A DNA stretch of 64,000 bases. Source: Corella eumyota (Eukaryota > Chordata > Ascidiacea > Phlebobranchia > Corellidae). The number at the start of each line of letters is the position of its first letter. Position 1 is the stretch's first letter. The DNA lies in assembly GCA_963082875.1 (NCBI GenBank), contig OY720098.1, forward strand, positions 18,476,001-18,540,000. The letters run 5' to 3'. Shown here piece after piece: positions 1 through 13,502 of this stretch. The notes beneath the pieces are model-generated. The model was not told the origin of the DNA. It was given only the letters and a program-made list of their open reading frames with translations, and did no database searches. A program made the translations under genes and the position numbers.

Positions 1-120
1 TTATCAACAAGTTTTAAGATATACATTTGATTAATTAACTGTCACCCTATTACTTGACTTGTTGGTACTTTTTTAAAGGACCTAAGAAGTCCTTCTTACA
101 TTAAAAAACACAAAGCTTAC

Positions 121-3100
121 ATCAGCGTATAACGATGCAGTTCCTTCCTCGAAATCATAAGTTGCTTTATATTTTGACATCGAGCTTTCACATTCTATCA
201 CATTATCTTGTAATTTAAAGCATAGTTGTTCGTCAAGCTTAAAGGGGAATTCCTGTGGAACTAATTGGTTGTCGTTGTTTAAAGTAAACATGCTTCCATT
301 TCTGTATTGCACCATCGTTTCACCAGATACATCTACGATAAAAATCCAATATGTAATATTTTACAACACTTTGTCGATGCGAAAACAACTACAAAATAAA
401 ACCCTGTGCCTTAAGCTTTTTTTGATTTTTTTGAAATTTTTTGGCTTTTTTTTAAAAAAGGTTAATACCGTCGTTGCAAGATCAAAATTGTAATCTCAGT
501 TTTAAAAAAATACAGTTAAATCTTTATTCACCCTAAAAATATACCTACTACGCGTTAAACAAATACTTAATCTTGTTACATGTCAGTATGGTGTGTAAAA
601 CAATAATTAAAACACATACGGGTAGTACTGCTGTCCCTGTCCATTACAATCGTTCCCATTCCTTTATATTTGGTGGTATAAGTCAGCCACACACAACCGT
701 TAGGTGGCACTGGAGGAAAGACGTGATAATGATAGTTACTTGTAATAAATTGACCTTTGTTTGGGTATATAAAAGCCACAGATGCAACTAAAATAAACAA
801 TAAAAAACGGGTTTTCTTTTATTATTCACATTTATGTAAAGTTAATATTGCTACCATGCTGTTTGATAATCGCAAATTTTTTTTAAAAAAATCATTTTTA
901 GTTATTGTTATTATGGCATGTTATGTAATATTCCAAAACATTAAATAAAGTGTTAATGTACAATTAAACATACCAGGTTCGAAACCGGAATATGACATCA
1001 TTTGGGTGTTCAACAATTGTTTAACGGTATCATAAACTTTCATGAAATCTTTTCTGTTTAAAGTAAAAATGTTATGTTTGTCCAGAAACAAATCGATGTC
1101 AAAATGGAATATTTTCTGTAAAAATTAAGCGCAAATTAATAACAATTACTTCGTTCCCATTAACCTTTAGTTATAGTATCCTAATATTATAAAGTACCTT
1201 AATTGTAGATCGAAATTTTTTATTATATTTAGCATCAATTTCTAGTTGTGGGTATTTGAATTCATAATTTTCCAAATATTCGTTGAACTAAAAAAGATCA
1301 ATCAAATATGCAAAAGGTTTAATAATTCATAAATAAAAAGTTATACATTTCAGATAGCAATCAAAATTTATAAACAATGCTGGGTAAATTTGTTAAAATT
1401 AAAGTCATATCTAAAATCCAATCGCTTCTATTATATAGAATTTTACCCATAAAAATAAAGATTCAAAAAAAATGATTGCCTCTATAATAAATTTACTGAT
1501 ACACTTGGTATTCTATAATATAAGAAATTTTATGACAAACACTGTTCACCGATTTAAACATTTCTTCCAACGTGGGTAACATTGTTCCGATTTGAAGCCA
1601 ATTGTAATCATAAATATATGGGATCAGTTGTTCCTCAATTATTTTCATATATTCTTCAAATAAACTATCCATAGCCCACATTTCTTAAAAAATATATCAA
1701 TTTATTTATTAGAAATTTATAACAAAAATAGGTTTTTTATTTATCCTAAAGGTTTTTTTTGCTAGAATATACAAGTAGACATTTATTTTTATCAAATGAA
1801 CATTACCAAAGCAAATTTATAACTTAATAAGTTATAGGTACATAAGCAATAAATATTTCTTTTATATTTAAATATAGGCAGCGTGGTGTAGTGACAAAAA
1901 CGCTTGCTACACCACACATTAGGTCGTGGGTTCAATTCCCACTGCTATCATGCCCTTGAGTAAGGCGCTATTAACGGTGCGAACTCCTACTGAGCCAGCA
2001 CTTAATCAGCAGCATAATTATCGGGCAATTATAATCTATAATATCTCAAACTGCCACAGGCAACTCGAGACTGGATCGGAGTAACTGATCTTACTCTATG
2101 TTTAAGTCGCGCATTCGACTTTCCCACATCGAGGGTAAAAATATATACAAAAAAATTAATGTATTAATTTAGGCATTTATCAAAAAATTAGTATTACACC
2201 TACTGAGAACAAAATGACATTAAAAAATAACTAACCGAATTCTTGATCCAAAATTTGATTAAAATCGTTCAACGCAGTAATAATTTGTTGAAAATGATTT
2301 TGTGCAAAATTAATGACGTCAACAATATCACTAGAATGCGTTTTTAAATCTTCCAACATCTGTTTTTAAAATAAAAACGAAACCAAATCAAATTACTGCC
2401 AAAACAAATTTGTAAAGAGAATTTTACCCAGAAAAAAACATCTGCAATAGTTTTAAAAGTATTCTGAGAAAACATTAATAATAAAAACGCTTTTCTATTT
2501 TTAAAAATGCTAAAAAAATCTTGCCGTAATCAGTTGATTAGTACGCTCTACACAATCCACAATTTCACTGCATGTGCTTAACAACATTCCTTCAAGTACA
2601 TCGAGTGACCTGACGTCAATATCACCTCGTACGCTCCATTTCGGACCCCGACGATCGTACTCAGTCAGCGGTAAAATATTAAACTCCACCCCGCCGGTAA
2701 AATCGTCGATGTTTCGATCTGTTTCTGGTAGCCTTCTTCTTAAAGTAACATTACCAGTGCTTGTCTTAGTGTAGAAATCTAGTAACTCAAACGTGTAGTT
2801 TGCATTGCGTTGTATATTGACTTGATTCAGAATGGTATCATTAGCATTACCTTTAAGCATAACCAACTGCTTTTCGTGATATTCAAACATTGCTGGCACA
2901 TTCATTTTTAAACTATCTATTGCCGTTCGTGAATATCCTGACAAGTCGTTGAATGAGTTGAAGTCAATCGATTTTTTAAGGTTAAACGATACTTGCTCCC
3001 CACCATCGGCTGAGATTTTAAAAACGAGTGCTTCATATACGTTGCCAACCGTTGAATCAGTTGTAGAATTGGTAGCGTAGTCGCCATGTGTACTTACAAC

Positions 3101-6100
3101 ATAAGTTGTACCAGCAAGCAGACTGGTTAGCACAACGTTAAGATTATTTGTTGATAAATCTGTTTTCAGGCACATTTTAAACAGATTGACATTTTCTAAC
3201 TCAGGATCAAAGGGAATGCCTAACTTGGTTAGAACAGAATTAGGCACTGTTGTAGATAAGTTGCTTAGAAACGCACCAGACAAAAATTCTAACGAGTATT
3301 CCCCATTTAAATCCAAAGCTTTAACGTTTGTTTTCAGGCAAAAGTTGCAGTTTGTATAATTCCCTACTTTAACCCAAATATGTTGTTTGTCGTTGGTATC
3401 TTGATGGGTTAAAGTAACATTGGCATGACCTTTGTTACCAAGCTTTAAACCACTGCTAAGTCCAAACAACTGTTGAACAGTATTCGAATCATTTATTGGC
3501 AAAATAATAACGTCGTCAAATATACTGTTGTATGGCAAACCTAAGATTCTTTCCTTTGGATAAAAGACATGTGCATTTATATTTAAAGTTTCGTCGACCG
3601 AGTCAATTTGAGATTGTACTACAATTTAAAAATAAAAGGATTTTTGGATCATGCAATATTTATATAGTTCAAATATATAGAAAAATAAAGTCTTATTATA
3701 TATAAAAGCCAGCAGCGTGGTGTAGTAATAAAAACATTCGCTACACCATGAGGTCGAGGGTTTAATCCCCACTGCTCTTATGCTGTAGCGCCCTTGAGTA
3801 AGGCGCTATAAACGGTATAAACTCGTGCTGAGCCAGTACTTAATCAGCAGCATAATTACCGAGCAGTTATAATCTCTATAATATCCCAAACTGTTTAAGG
3901 CAACTCGAGACTGGGTCGGAGTAATTGATGTTACTCTATGTTTTGGTCGCCCATTCGACCTTCCCACATCGAGAATAAATTATATATACAAAAAAAGAAG
4001 AATTTAACTTAAATATTTAAACCAAAACCTTAATTTAAAATGTTTGTAAGACACTGTTTTGTAGCCCAACATATTTATGATTTTTTGTTTTAATTGTCTT
4101 TTATTTAAATTTACATAAACAAAGATTACAAACCTTGCATTTCGTTAGTCGTAATACTCGAATGCCAATCATAATTTTCCGTATTATTTCTTGCAATCAA
4201 TCTAGTTCGCATATCAATATAATCAAGTTTCGAACCTACAATGACTTCAAATCGTAACAAATTGTCATATTGGTTGACCCTATTATAGTTCGAAACAAAA
4301 TGCATCGATGCATTAATATAATTACGTCTTGAGAAACCCTTGGAGAACTCTGAAAACACGATCGATGTAGTTGTTGATAACTTTGCAGCAGAATTGTTTT
4401 TTGTTCTAGCAACTCTAACAACCCATTGAGGAGTTTCGGGCTGGTCCATAACAAACAGCTATAAATAGATTTAAATATTGTAAGCTATCATTTTTTGCAA
4501 AGTTGGGGCAAAGCCTAATGTTTTAAAATTACCCTGTTGTCTACATACTTGCACATTAAAAGGAAATAATATATCAGAAATGTATAAGACAACGCAAGAT
4601 AGCCATCTTACATTTTCAAAGGCATTAAACTGGCCATAAAAGAAATAATATAGTAGACATATATAATGTATAAAGTAACGCAGGATAGCCATCTTACCTT
4701 TCCAATAGAATTAAATTGGCCATCAACTGGATTTGAGATTTGTCCTACAAACTTTACAAAATGAAGTTGAAAAATTAAACCGTCTATGATGACGTCATAT
4801 CCATCTGATATATCTTTGCTAGATACTTGCTAAAATTATGATTTTCATTTATAATACAAATCGCAAACAACAAAAATAAGTAGCTCAATAATGTAAATAT
4901 ATTTTTACCACTAGCAGCGTTGTATAAAGGTCATAACCTCAAACTTTCCTAAATGGGGTCTTGGGTTCGATTCCCACCACTCTTTTGCCAAAGCGCACTT
5001 GAGTAAGGGTTATTCACGGTATAAACTCTTGCTGAGCCAGCACTTAATCAGCAGCATAATTACCGAGCAATTATAATCTATAATATCCTAAACTGCCAAA
5101 GTCAACTCGAGACTTGGTTGGGGTAACTGATGTTATTCTACGTTTAGGTTGTAAAGTCAACCTTCCAACATCGAGGATAAATAAATATTTACAAAAAAAC
5201 AGCTAATGTTTTAACTTTGTTAAGCATTTTCGAAAATTAAGACAAATACCTCTAATAAAGGATCACGGTCCATGGTATTGTTACTTGTTTTGTTAACTTT
5301 TATTTGATTTATCCACATTGGAAATTTGTCGAGAAAAACGTTGATGCTCGCTGAGATAGATTTTAGAACACCGTCTTCGTTTATTTTTGGCAAATAACTA
5401 AGGTCAGCGTAATAATTTTTGTCTGCGTCATTTGGGCCTAAAAAAATTATGGTATAAGTTTTAAATTGAATGCATGTAGATTATTTTTGCTCTAAAAATT
5501 TGGTTAAAAATATGGATTACTTGTACTTTATGGTTTACCTTTAAGCAGTTTATAAGGCCACTTTATTTTAACAGTGGATGTTTCTGGTATATACATTATA
5601 CTTGCTGTAGTAGAATACAGTACTTTTGTATTACTTTTAAGTTCATACTGATTCTGAAAAAAATGTTTTTTTTTAGTTTTTAAAGACAGTTTTAACAATA
5701 AAAAATAAAAACAAACTTTTTTAATTAAACAAAAACAAAATGGAACAATTTTTTACAACAATAAGTTCAAAATAAAAAAGATTGCCTTTGAAAATCAAAC
5801 CTAAATGTATCAACTTTAGATTTTTTTGTTTAAAATTTACCTTCCATTCTATTCCTTCCCCGACACTTGAAACACCTTTATCGTCAACGCTGTTTAACTT
5901 TCCCCATTTGAATATTGAACCAAGCTTGTAGGTTGTATAATCTTCACGTAACGGCCACGTTGATACATAAACACACTTCTAAAACAATAATTCTAATTTA
6001 TTAAGACACATTTTTTAGATTACAACGAAAAAAATTTTTATGAATAACTTAGATCTATCAAACTAGTTGTAGGATTTTTACCAGCGCAAGGCATTTAACT

Positions 6101-9100
6101 AACAAGTAGCCTAATAATCTATTACATTTTTAAATATGTAAAACAAAATACTTGAAACAGGTTAATTTTGTTAAAAATAGGTTACTTACATTATTTTCTT
6201 TGTGCCAAGTTATTTTTTGAGAGACACTTCGATTTAAGCAAAACCAATCCATTAGGATGAAATCACTTGGTACAGTTATGAACGATTGAGTCACTAAATA
6301 CCTAAAAAAAAATTCATTTACAAAAAGGCCAAATAAGTAAAAACAATCTAAAACAGGATCACCAACATTAAATAAATATAGAAAGTAAAAACAACTTATC
6401 AAAAATGGTTGTTTTAACAGATAAAGTCCATCAAAACTGCTAAAAACATAACATACCCGCTATAACACATTTCTTAAGTTTTTTACCTGAAAAAATATCC
6501 TTCTTCCGATGATGGTTTGAAGTTTTGAGCATACAAACCAACCGAATTTTTAGTTTTGTTCAACGTTACAGCAATTCCTTTAATCATTTGCACTTGTACG
6601 TCTAGTTTTGATCCACATTGAGCGCTGTTAAGCAATTTAAATTTGCTCTGAAAATCGACTGCTAACTCAGCCCTTTATATAAAATTTTAATTTAAAATTA
6701 CTTAATAAAATCTTTACTAAAAATTAGGTTAACACAACTTTAACATAAACAAACTTATAAACTTAAATGTTAATGTTATATTTTTAAGTTTTATAACCAA
6801 AACTATTTGCATTTTGTACAAACATTTAATATAGAAAGGTTTTTTAAGCAATGATCTGAATAAATACCTCGGTTTCAATTTAAAACTGGCAATTCCACTA
6901 TTCATTAACGTCATTGCTTTCCAATCTATATTTAAATGCATTAAAGGCCTCCAATGATATATCATAGACATAGTGGTGGTTATGGGTAAGCCTAGGGATG
7001 TGACGAGTTTATGTTCATAATGCAAGGGCATTGCTAGCTCGTTAAGATCAAAGCTTATCCCTTTTTGAAGCATGTTCATAAACTAGATAAAAAAATAAGT
7101 TTTAAAGCTTTACTAAAGTATGAGCAAGATGTATAGCTTAGCGATTTTATAAATACAACTTGACAACTGTTGTCACAAAAAAATACTATATATTTGACTT
7201 TTTAAAAATACATTTTTTAATTGTTTTTACCTCAACAATTTTGGCAAAATTTATTTCTTTTAGAGAAAAATATTCCAGAGCTAAAATGGGATTTATATTA
7301 ACACCAAATAACTCGATTTCAAACGGGTATTTCTCTTGCATTTTAAGAATGTTTTTGGCGGTTTCAAACTGCAAAAACGTAAAAAATGTGGATAATTTAA
7401 AAAATCGACACAGACTATAACTTCAATATTCTTACCAAAAAAAAATAACTAAAAAAACAAAGATTAGGTTGCATAATAATGTCAACATATTATGTTTGTG
7501 GTATATAATAAAATTCTATACAGACAAATTAGATTTATTAAATGATACTATATTTTAAAATAACTTTTATTTTGTATTACCTGTAACTATTTATCTACAT
7601 ACCTGGTCAGCTATTTTACGCAAATTTTGCATGCTGGATAAAGGTAATAAAATTTCTTTAAACTCTGGTGATTTGATCCATTCGTTCAGCGGAGTTTTCA
7701 TAAAATAATCAAACTTGAAGCCACGTGGAGGTAAAAACCCTTCGGTGCCCAATGTTGCTTTTAAAATATGGTTCAATTTGTTAAAGTCCAATTTGATCTC
7801 AAGAACGGTAATGTTTCTTTTTTTAATCTAGAATAATAATTAAATTGGTATACTCAGGTGAAAACAAAAAACAGGCTTTTAATAAATATTTACACAACAA
7901 CCTTTAACAAAATGATTAGTTGATTGATTGTTTTATGTTTATTCTAGGAATTTAGAATTATATTTCAACTGTTACTTGTTTTATTTAGTAGTAAATACAA
8001 CTAAATTTCCAACTTAAAAACATCTCAAAAAATTAAGTCGAAACGTAAAAATAAAAACTAGTTTTTATTAATTGCACTTACTGTAGTTTTTAAGCAAAAT
8101 TCGACCAAATTAGGTATCGGATTATTTCCTGTGAAGTAAATATCAGTTTCAATAAAGCTGTTAAGGTATTGCTTTCCTATTGGCAATGGTATTGAAATCG
8201 GCAAATTAAAACTGTATTTTTTCGTTTCCCCAAAATTCTCTGCATTGTTTGCAAGAGATTCTAATTCAATCAATTTTAAAATCGTTCTACAAAAAAAATA
8301 TAAAAATTAAAAAAATTTAATTAAGGAACTAATATTCTTATATAATATTTACCTATCTGATAATTGCCCGAATTTCGTGCCATGCATTTGCATTTGATTT
8401 TTTAAAAACTCAGTAACGTAAAATTTTAATCCAGCTCCTTCTGCTTTGCTTTGTGCTATAATATAAATATAAATAACAATTTTGACAGAAATATTTAAAT
8501 TAATTTATTTAAAATTTTTTTTATATTTAACCTGTATCAATAATTTTAATTTACAAATTAAAATTTTGAAAACAGTTTTATTTACTATCCATTTGTTTTT
8601 ATAAAAGGTGCTAAAAACATTAATAAAGGTATCAATATGAAAATTAATTAAATAAAAGATTGTGCTTACTTAAATTTATTATGAAATTTATTTCCTCATA
8701 TGTTGGTTGATTTTTGACCAAAATTAAAAAACTAGCAACCCGAAGTTCATTCTTCTTTTTAGTATCCAACAACATTTCAGCTAGTCTTGATCGAATCTGT
8801 TAAAATAAATGCACAAAAAAATTGTTCGATTGGCATCATTTACTAAAGATTAAGTCCTAGAAAATATATTGTAAAGTTGTAATATCTATACAGTTACATT
8901 TTTTTGTTGATCAAAATCGTATAGTAAATGTATAATTAATAACCTGTAGATTATTGGCCAAGACTTCAATATTATTTATCAATTGCAAAGCATCCATGGC
9001 AACGGATGACGAAGTGCTTTGAAGACACGGAATCAACCGAGATGAGTTGAAGTATGGATGTTCAAGAAAGGAAAGGGATTGAATCGCGTTGATAGCTAAT

Positions 9101-12100
9101 TTTTCCGATTCTAATGCTTAAATATTACATGTTTAATTTTGTTGTCGTGAATGTGAACTAATGTTTCCACGTAGAAAGATAAGAAAAGATACCGTTTTTG
9201 TTTGGGAATTGTTAAAACAAATTTAAATAGGGTTTAAGAAAGGTTTTAGCTGAGAATTGTAAAAACTATAACATTTGGTTATTGAATAAGGCATAATGCA
9301 AAATATCTTTACAAATATTAAACTTTTTGATATATTATTGCTATTTTAAAAGTTATACATAAGCTACTAACTGACTTATATTTTTGAAATGACACAAAAG
9401 TATTCTGAATAATTGCTAATCCATAAATTTGTATAAAATCTCAACATCTCTTAAAATGACCTTTTGGATAGGGTAGCACAAAACACAACCTTGTATAAAA
9501 AATACTTACTGTGTTTGGCTTTGGAGCACTCATTGTCGATGATTATTCGTAAATATTCGCTAACATCCCCAACCACTTCATTTAATCTTAAGGAAGCTGA
9601 TGATGTCACGTAATGATTCAAAACTTTGCCGAGAGCCAAAGCGTTGCTAGGAGTTGGCAAAAAAATTAATATGCGCTACACAAACCAAATAAACAGTTAA
9701 AAAAATGTAAAAATTTAATATTGTTAGAATAAGTTTGAAAGTAATCTATAATAATTAATATTAGACTATTGAAAGTCTGTAATATTAAAAATTTGACAAC
9801 AACTTAATCAGCTCAAGACCCGGTCAAGGACTTATAAATAAACAAAAAAGTTATGTTTATACATGCAAGATAAATATCAGAAAAAATGGCAAAACAAATA
9901 CCTTAGTTTCCATCAGCATTTCAGAGGTCGGATGCTTAACATTGGTCAAGATGTTCAACAAAGTTTCACGAGCTCTCTCATTTAATTGTGATGTCCAATA
10001 CGTTGTTGAGAACACTGAATAAAATGCTTGTATACAACCTTGGTTCTCAGTGCAAATATTCTGATCAGAGCACCACTTTGTGTCCATACAATCACCTAAT
10101 ACTTGAACCCAAGTTTCTCTAAAAGACAAACAATATTAAAATTCATTTTAGGGTACACAGTTTAAACTAGCACAAAAGTTAGAACTTACCAAGAATTATT
10201 GTCTTTATTGTCAACCTAACTTAAAAATATAACAAAATACTAAATTTTATCAAAAATTAAGGCTGTTATTAGTATTTTCTTAATTTATTTTTCTAGAAAA
10301 TTTATAGAGTTTACAAATAAAGATTTAAGAAAATAATTTAAAAACTTTAGAATTTTTGTTGGATGTTTTAAACAATAGGCAGATATATATTTTTTATATA
10401 CAACAATGTACAACTCATATAAACTAATTAGTAAACCTTAAACCTTCATGGAAATATCTTAAGCTAGTTAGAATTTATCATTGATTTTATTCGCTTACGT
10501 TATTTTAAGGTTATCTGAATCGTTGGATCTCAGTACAGCTTGGGTCCAAACTTCATTTATTACACTTAATGGTTTTCCCAATATCCATTTAACCAAACTT
10601 AAAAATGATGCTGTTTTTAAATCCAGATTTAGCAATGCTTCAACGGGGTCAAATGACGGGTCAAAAGTAAAGTCAAGCTCATGCAAAGTTGTGTCGACAG
10701 TTAAACTTACGTTTCGGTAAAAACGTACTAACTTTCTTTTTTCAACTAAAATTCAAATATATATGTTTAAAAATTAATTTTTTCTATAATATTTTTATTT
10801 ATTATATGTCATAGAAAGTGGTAATTAAACCAATAATTTCACAAGGGCCGATTGGTGAGTGTCAAATACAAAAAAAAATTATAAAAAAATGATTTTTAAA
10901 ATTAAAAAAAGTTTTATTACCATTACTTAGTCGATCTCGTCTTTTCAGACCGGTCGTATGTTTTAACTTAAATTGTTGACTAACCTATAATAAAAATAAA
11001 TATTACAGGTACAAAATCTTGAAAAAATTATTCTTACAAAATCAAATTTCTGATTCAGTTTATATAAATCTGACCTTAGTTATTCCAAGAGAAAAAGGCA
11101 TTTGGTAAATTTCGTTGCATGTGACATTAACAGCACCTTTACCGCGAATCAAATCATAGGAACAATTTTGAGGTGATGCATTATCCTCTATTACTGTATC
11201 CGCAAGGTTTTGTAACTACAAAAAAATTAAAGAAGGGATTAAACACTCGTATTTATTTTTAGTATCTCTTGAAGGCTTTCTAGAATATTTAGTTAAAAGG
11301 TAGTGTGAATCATATCAAAAATTTGAAGTGATAATGCCCAGTACCTTGAGTCGTTAAAATGTTTAACATAACGAACCAAGAGGTTTTGGGATTAAGTTTT
11401 ACCAGGATTAAACAATATTTGCTTCAAGGGTTTATAACCCGCAACGTGGTGTAGTGGTAAGAACACTTGCTACACCACCCATGAGCTCATGGGTTCAATC
11501 CCTACTGCTCTCATGCTGTAGCGCCCTTGAGTAAGGTGCTATAAACGGTACGAACTTCTGCTGAGCCAGCACTTGATCAGCAATACAATTATCGGGCAAA
11601 TATAATATATATTATCCCAAACTGTCACAGGCAACTCGAGACATGATCGGAGTAACTGATGTTACTTTATATTTAGGTCACGCATTTGACTTTCCCACAT
11701 CGAGGATAAATATATATACAAAAAAAGAGATCAAATACGTCTTACTACTTAACATCATTTTCCAACTCTTTAAAATGTGGTTTAAAATGTAACATACCTG
11801 TTTGTTGAGAAAAACTTGCAACCCACTTCTTTTTACTCCAACTGGCGTGGATGCAATCAACTGTGACGAATGACGTAGATTAGACGTCACTCTTGTAACG
11901 ATTGTCAGAGTTTGGTTGACTTGTTTAACGGTTATAAAAGAATCAGAATTCTCAAAATTGTTTTCAACCGTTTCCTAAAATTCAAAATATTTGTTAAAGA
12001 TTTAAAATTAAAAATACTTTAAAGCTTTATGAGAAGTGGTATTCAAACATTTAACTTTAAATTATCAGTTTACATGAAAAGGTAAATGTACTAAATATTT

Positions 12101-13502
12101 TATCCTGGCAACCAGGGTATATTTAAAGAGCTATATATAAAATATTATATCAAATGGATCGAATGTATATTAAATGAAACCACATATACCACATGAATTA
12201 AAGGGAGCAAAAAAGTTGTATAAACTAGATCCCAACCCCCAACCCACACACATTTTAAATAAACTTAATTTTTTTTACCTAAAATTACCTCATGTTCTTC
12301 TATGTTCGTGTGCAATCCTTTGCGAATGTTTAGAGAAAAAGTCGAAATTATTCCCTTTTTCAAGTTGACAATTTGGAGATTCTCGTTTTTATTAAAAAAT
12401 ATCTGTTCCACCTAAAATATAAAAGCAACTCAAAAATTACCAAAATATAAAATTTTAACAAAATAAAATAATACAAATTACTCGAAAAAGATATTTATTA
12501 TATTATTACAAGTTACTTTTTAGTAACTTTTAAATCAATTTAATAACGCAATATAGTTTTAGCAAAGACTATTTTTTATATTTGGGTAATTAAAAAAAAG
12601 GATTTTACCTCGCCTCGATTAAACTGAAAATAACTTGGATATCTTTCCAAATACAACGACAACTTAGAGTTAAGATCTTCGATGTAAAGCAAGCTAGTAT
12701 TTTGTTGTTGAGTTATATCGTAATAACCACAGTCATGTATTAACATACGGGCTGAACAAGACGATATGATCATAAACTTGATCGATGAACATCTAGAAAT
12801 GTTAAAGTAAATAAAATAAATTAACAACAAATAGACTAGTGTTGAATACATACATGACAAGGTAAATAAATAGGCAATGCCACAACGTTAACAGATGTAA
12901 CTCAGGACTAACCGTATTTTAAATCCTGATAAGATACCATTGCCCTGATCTTGAACAACTTCAGCCTCGTAACTGTACGCATAATGTCTTCCAGTTGCAA
13001 ACTGATGCGAATCTACATAAAAATTAATGAAAATTTGAAACTTTGTATGTAATATTATTTAAAAAGCAAAATCCTAAAATTGTTTAAATGACATTACACA
13101 ATAGTTTTATTTTTCTTCTTAGAAATATATTTATTAGCGTAGGCCTGCGAAGTAGGAATTGCAATTTTTAACATTTTTTAAAAAATTATCAATATAAACA
13201 GTAATCGATTTAAGCATATATATTTTAAGACCTACTTGTACATTTGCCGGGATATAAGAAAGTTCGCTTTGTAATTCTTGGGGTTCTAGCCCTACGCCTT
13301 CCTGCTTCTAAAAACATAAAACCACTTTTCAACTACAATAAATTAATTTATTTAAAAACATAACAAAAAAGCATTTAAAGTCAAAGTTGTATTATCGTTA
13401 GGTTTTATACTAACTTGCAATATATTTAAACTTACCTGCAGTACTTTGAAGTAGTAGCAATACAGCTATAACGCAATACCATAGAAACTTCATTGCCTTC
13501 AT
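121..13502 (-). CDS. Large lipid transfer protein, apolipoprotein B / vitellogenin-like (3' end beyond window)
   Basis: Secreted lipid carrier of the LLTP superfamily, inferred. Exon 1 encodes a signal peptide (MKAMKFLWYC then VIAVLLLL), followed by a basic stretch and the superfamily-like HYAYSYEAEV start of the vitellogenin N / lipovitellin barrel. A later segment, LQIVNLKKGIIS, matches the apoB LNIKRGIISAL region; RILIFLPTPS and long helical exons follow. About 1,940 residues lie in the window. All exon phases agree: 13436-13502, 13236-13307, 12913-13012, 12609-12792, 12289-12411, 11798-11974, 11075-11215, 10927-10984, 10499-10745, 9902-10118, 9510-9675, 8944-9116, 8670-8796, 8353-8455, 8082-8286, 7603-7827, 7231-7368, 6868-7082, 6487-6672, 6190-6301, 5841-5978, 5539-5653, 5250-5437, 4698-4829, 4134-4458, 2525-3618, 2428-2463, 2236-2359, about 1505-1683, 1198-1287, 974-1115, then 787 leftward and/or 121-332. 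I saw no phosvitin-like polyserine tract, which argues against a classic yolk vitellogenin. Family is sure; the exact orthologue is not. Confidence 0.82.
522..527 (-). terminator. Poly(A) signal AATAAA after a possible short 3' end of the lipid transfer gene
   Basis: The minus strand reads AATAAA about 50 bases after the in-frame stop at 576-578. The stop closes the exon that starts at 787. It would serve a shorter transcript than the one continuing into the 121-332 exon. Confidence 0.45.
576..787 (-). CDS. Candidate alternative terminal exon of the lipid transfer protein
   Basis: A tttag acceptor at 788-789 opens a phase-1 exon that fits the phase-1 donor at 974. The frame runs about 69 codons to TAA at 576-578, is richer in GC than the neighbouring introns, and includes several cysteines (CVW, MCFNYCF). 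A second reading is possible: an internal donor at 753-754 would cut the exon to 755-787, also phase 1, and join it to the 121-332 exon. The sequence alone does not decide between them. Confidence 0.45.
1877..2155 (+). repeat. tRNA-derived SINE, full-length copy
   Basis: The head GCAGCGTGGTGTAGTG holds a pol III A-box and GGTTCAATTCCC a B-box. The body contains the family hallmarks GAGTAAGGCGCTAT, AACTCGAGACTGG and CCCACATCGAGG. It ends in atatatacaaaaaa. It lies in an intron of the lipid transfer gene, same strand as the window. Confidence 0.9.
3711..3996 (+). repeat. tRNA-derived SINE, full-length copy
   Basis: Same family: head CAGCGTGGTGTAGTA, B-box-like GGTTTAATCCC, GAGTAAGGCGCTAT, AACTCGAGACTGGG, CCCACATCGAGA and a tail atatatacaaaaaa. 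It sits in the intron between the 4134-4458 and 2525-3618 exons. Confidence 0.9.
4580..4723 (-). repeat. Local tandem duplication covering an exon end and its splice donor
   Basis: Segment 4580-4636 and segment 4666-4723 are imperfect copies, about 83% identical by eye, offset 86 bp. The second copy contains the last bases of the 4698-4829 exon and its GTAAGATGG donor. The first copy lies in the following intron and still shows GTAAGATGG, but the coding part has drifted. Confidence 0.7.
4913..5199 (+). repeat. tRNA-derived SINE, diverged head
   Basis: The head is AGCAGCGTTGTATAAAGG, with the A-box altered, but the B-box GGTTCGATTCCC is intact. Body hallmarks (GAGTAAGG, AACTCGAGACTTGG, CAACATCGAGG) and the tail tatttacaaaaaa are present. 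It is intronic in the lipid transfer gene. Confidence 0.85.
11440..11726 (+). repeat. tRNA-derived SINE, full-length copy
   Basis: Head CGCAACGTGGTGTAGTGG with A-box, GGTTCAATCCC B-box, GAGTAAGGTGCTAT, AACTCGAGACATG, CCCACATCGAGG and tail atatatacaaaaaa. It lies in the intron between the 11798-11974 and 11075-11215 exons. Confidence 0.9.

Noticed and set aside
1877-1950. tRNA genes at the SINE heads
   Set aside because: The A and B boxes are present but every instance continues into the same SINE body, and the cloverleaf stems do not pair well enough for a functional tRNA.
10187-10219. Extra small exon in the lipid transfer gene
   Set aside because: Borders look plausible, but neither acceptor keeps frame without a stop, while exons 9 and 10 join directly in phase.
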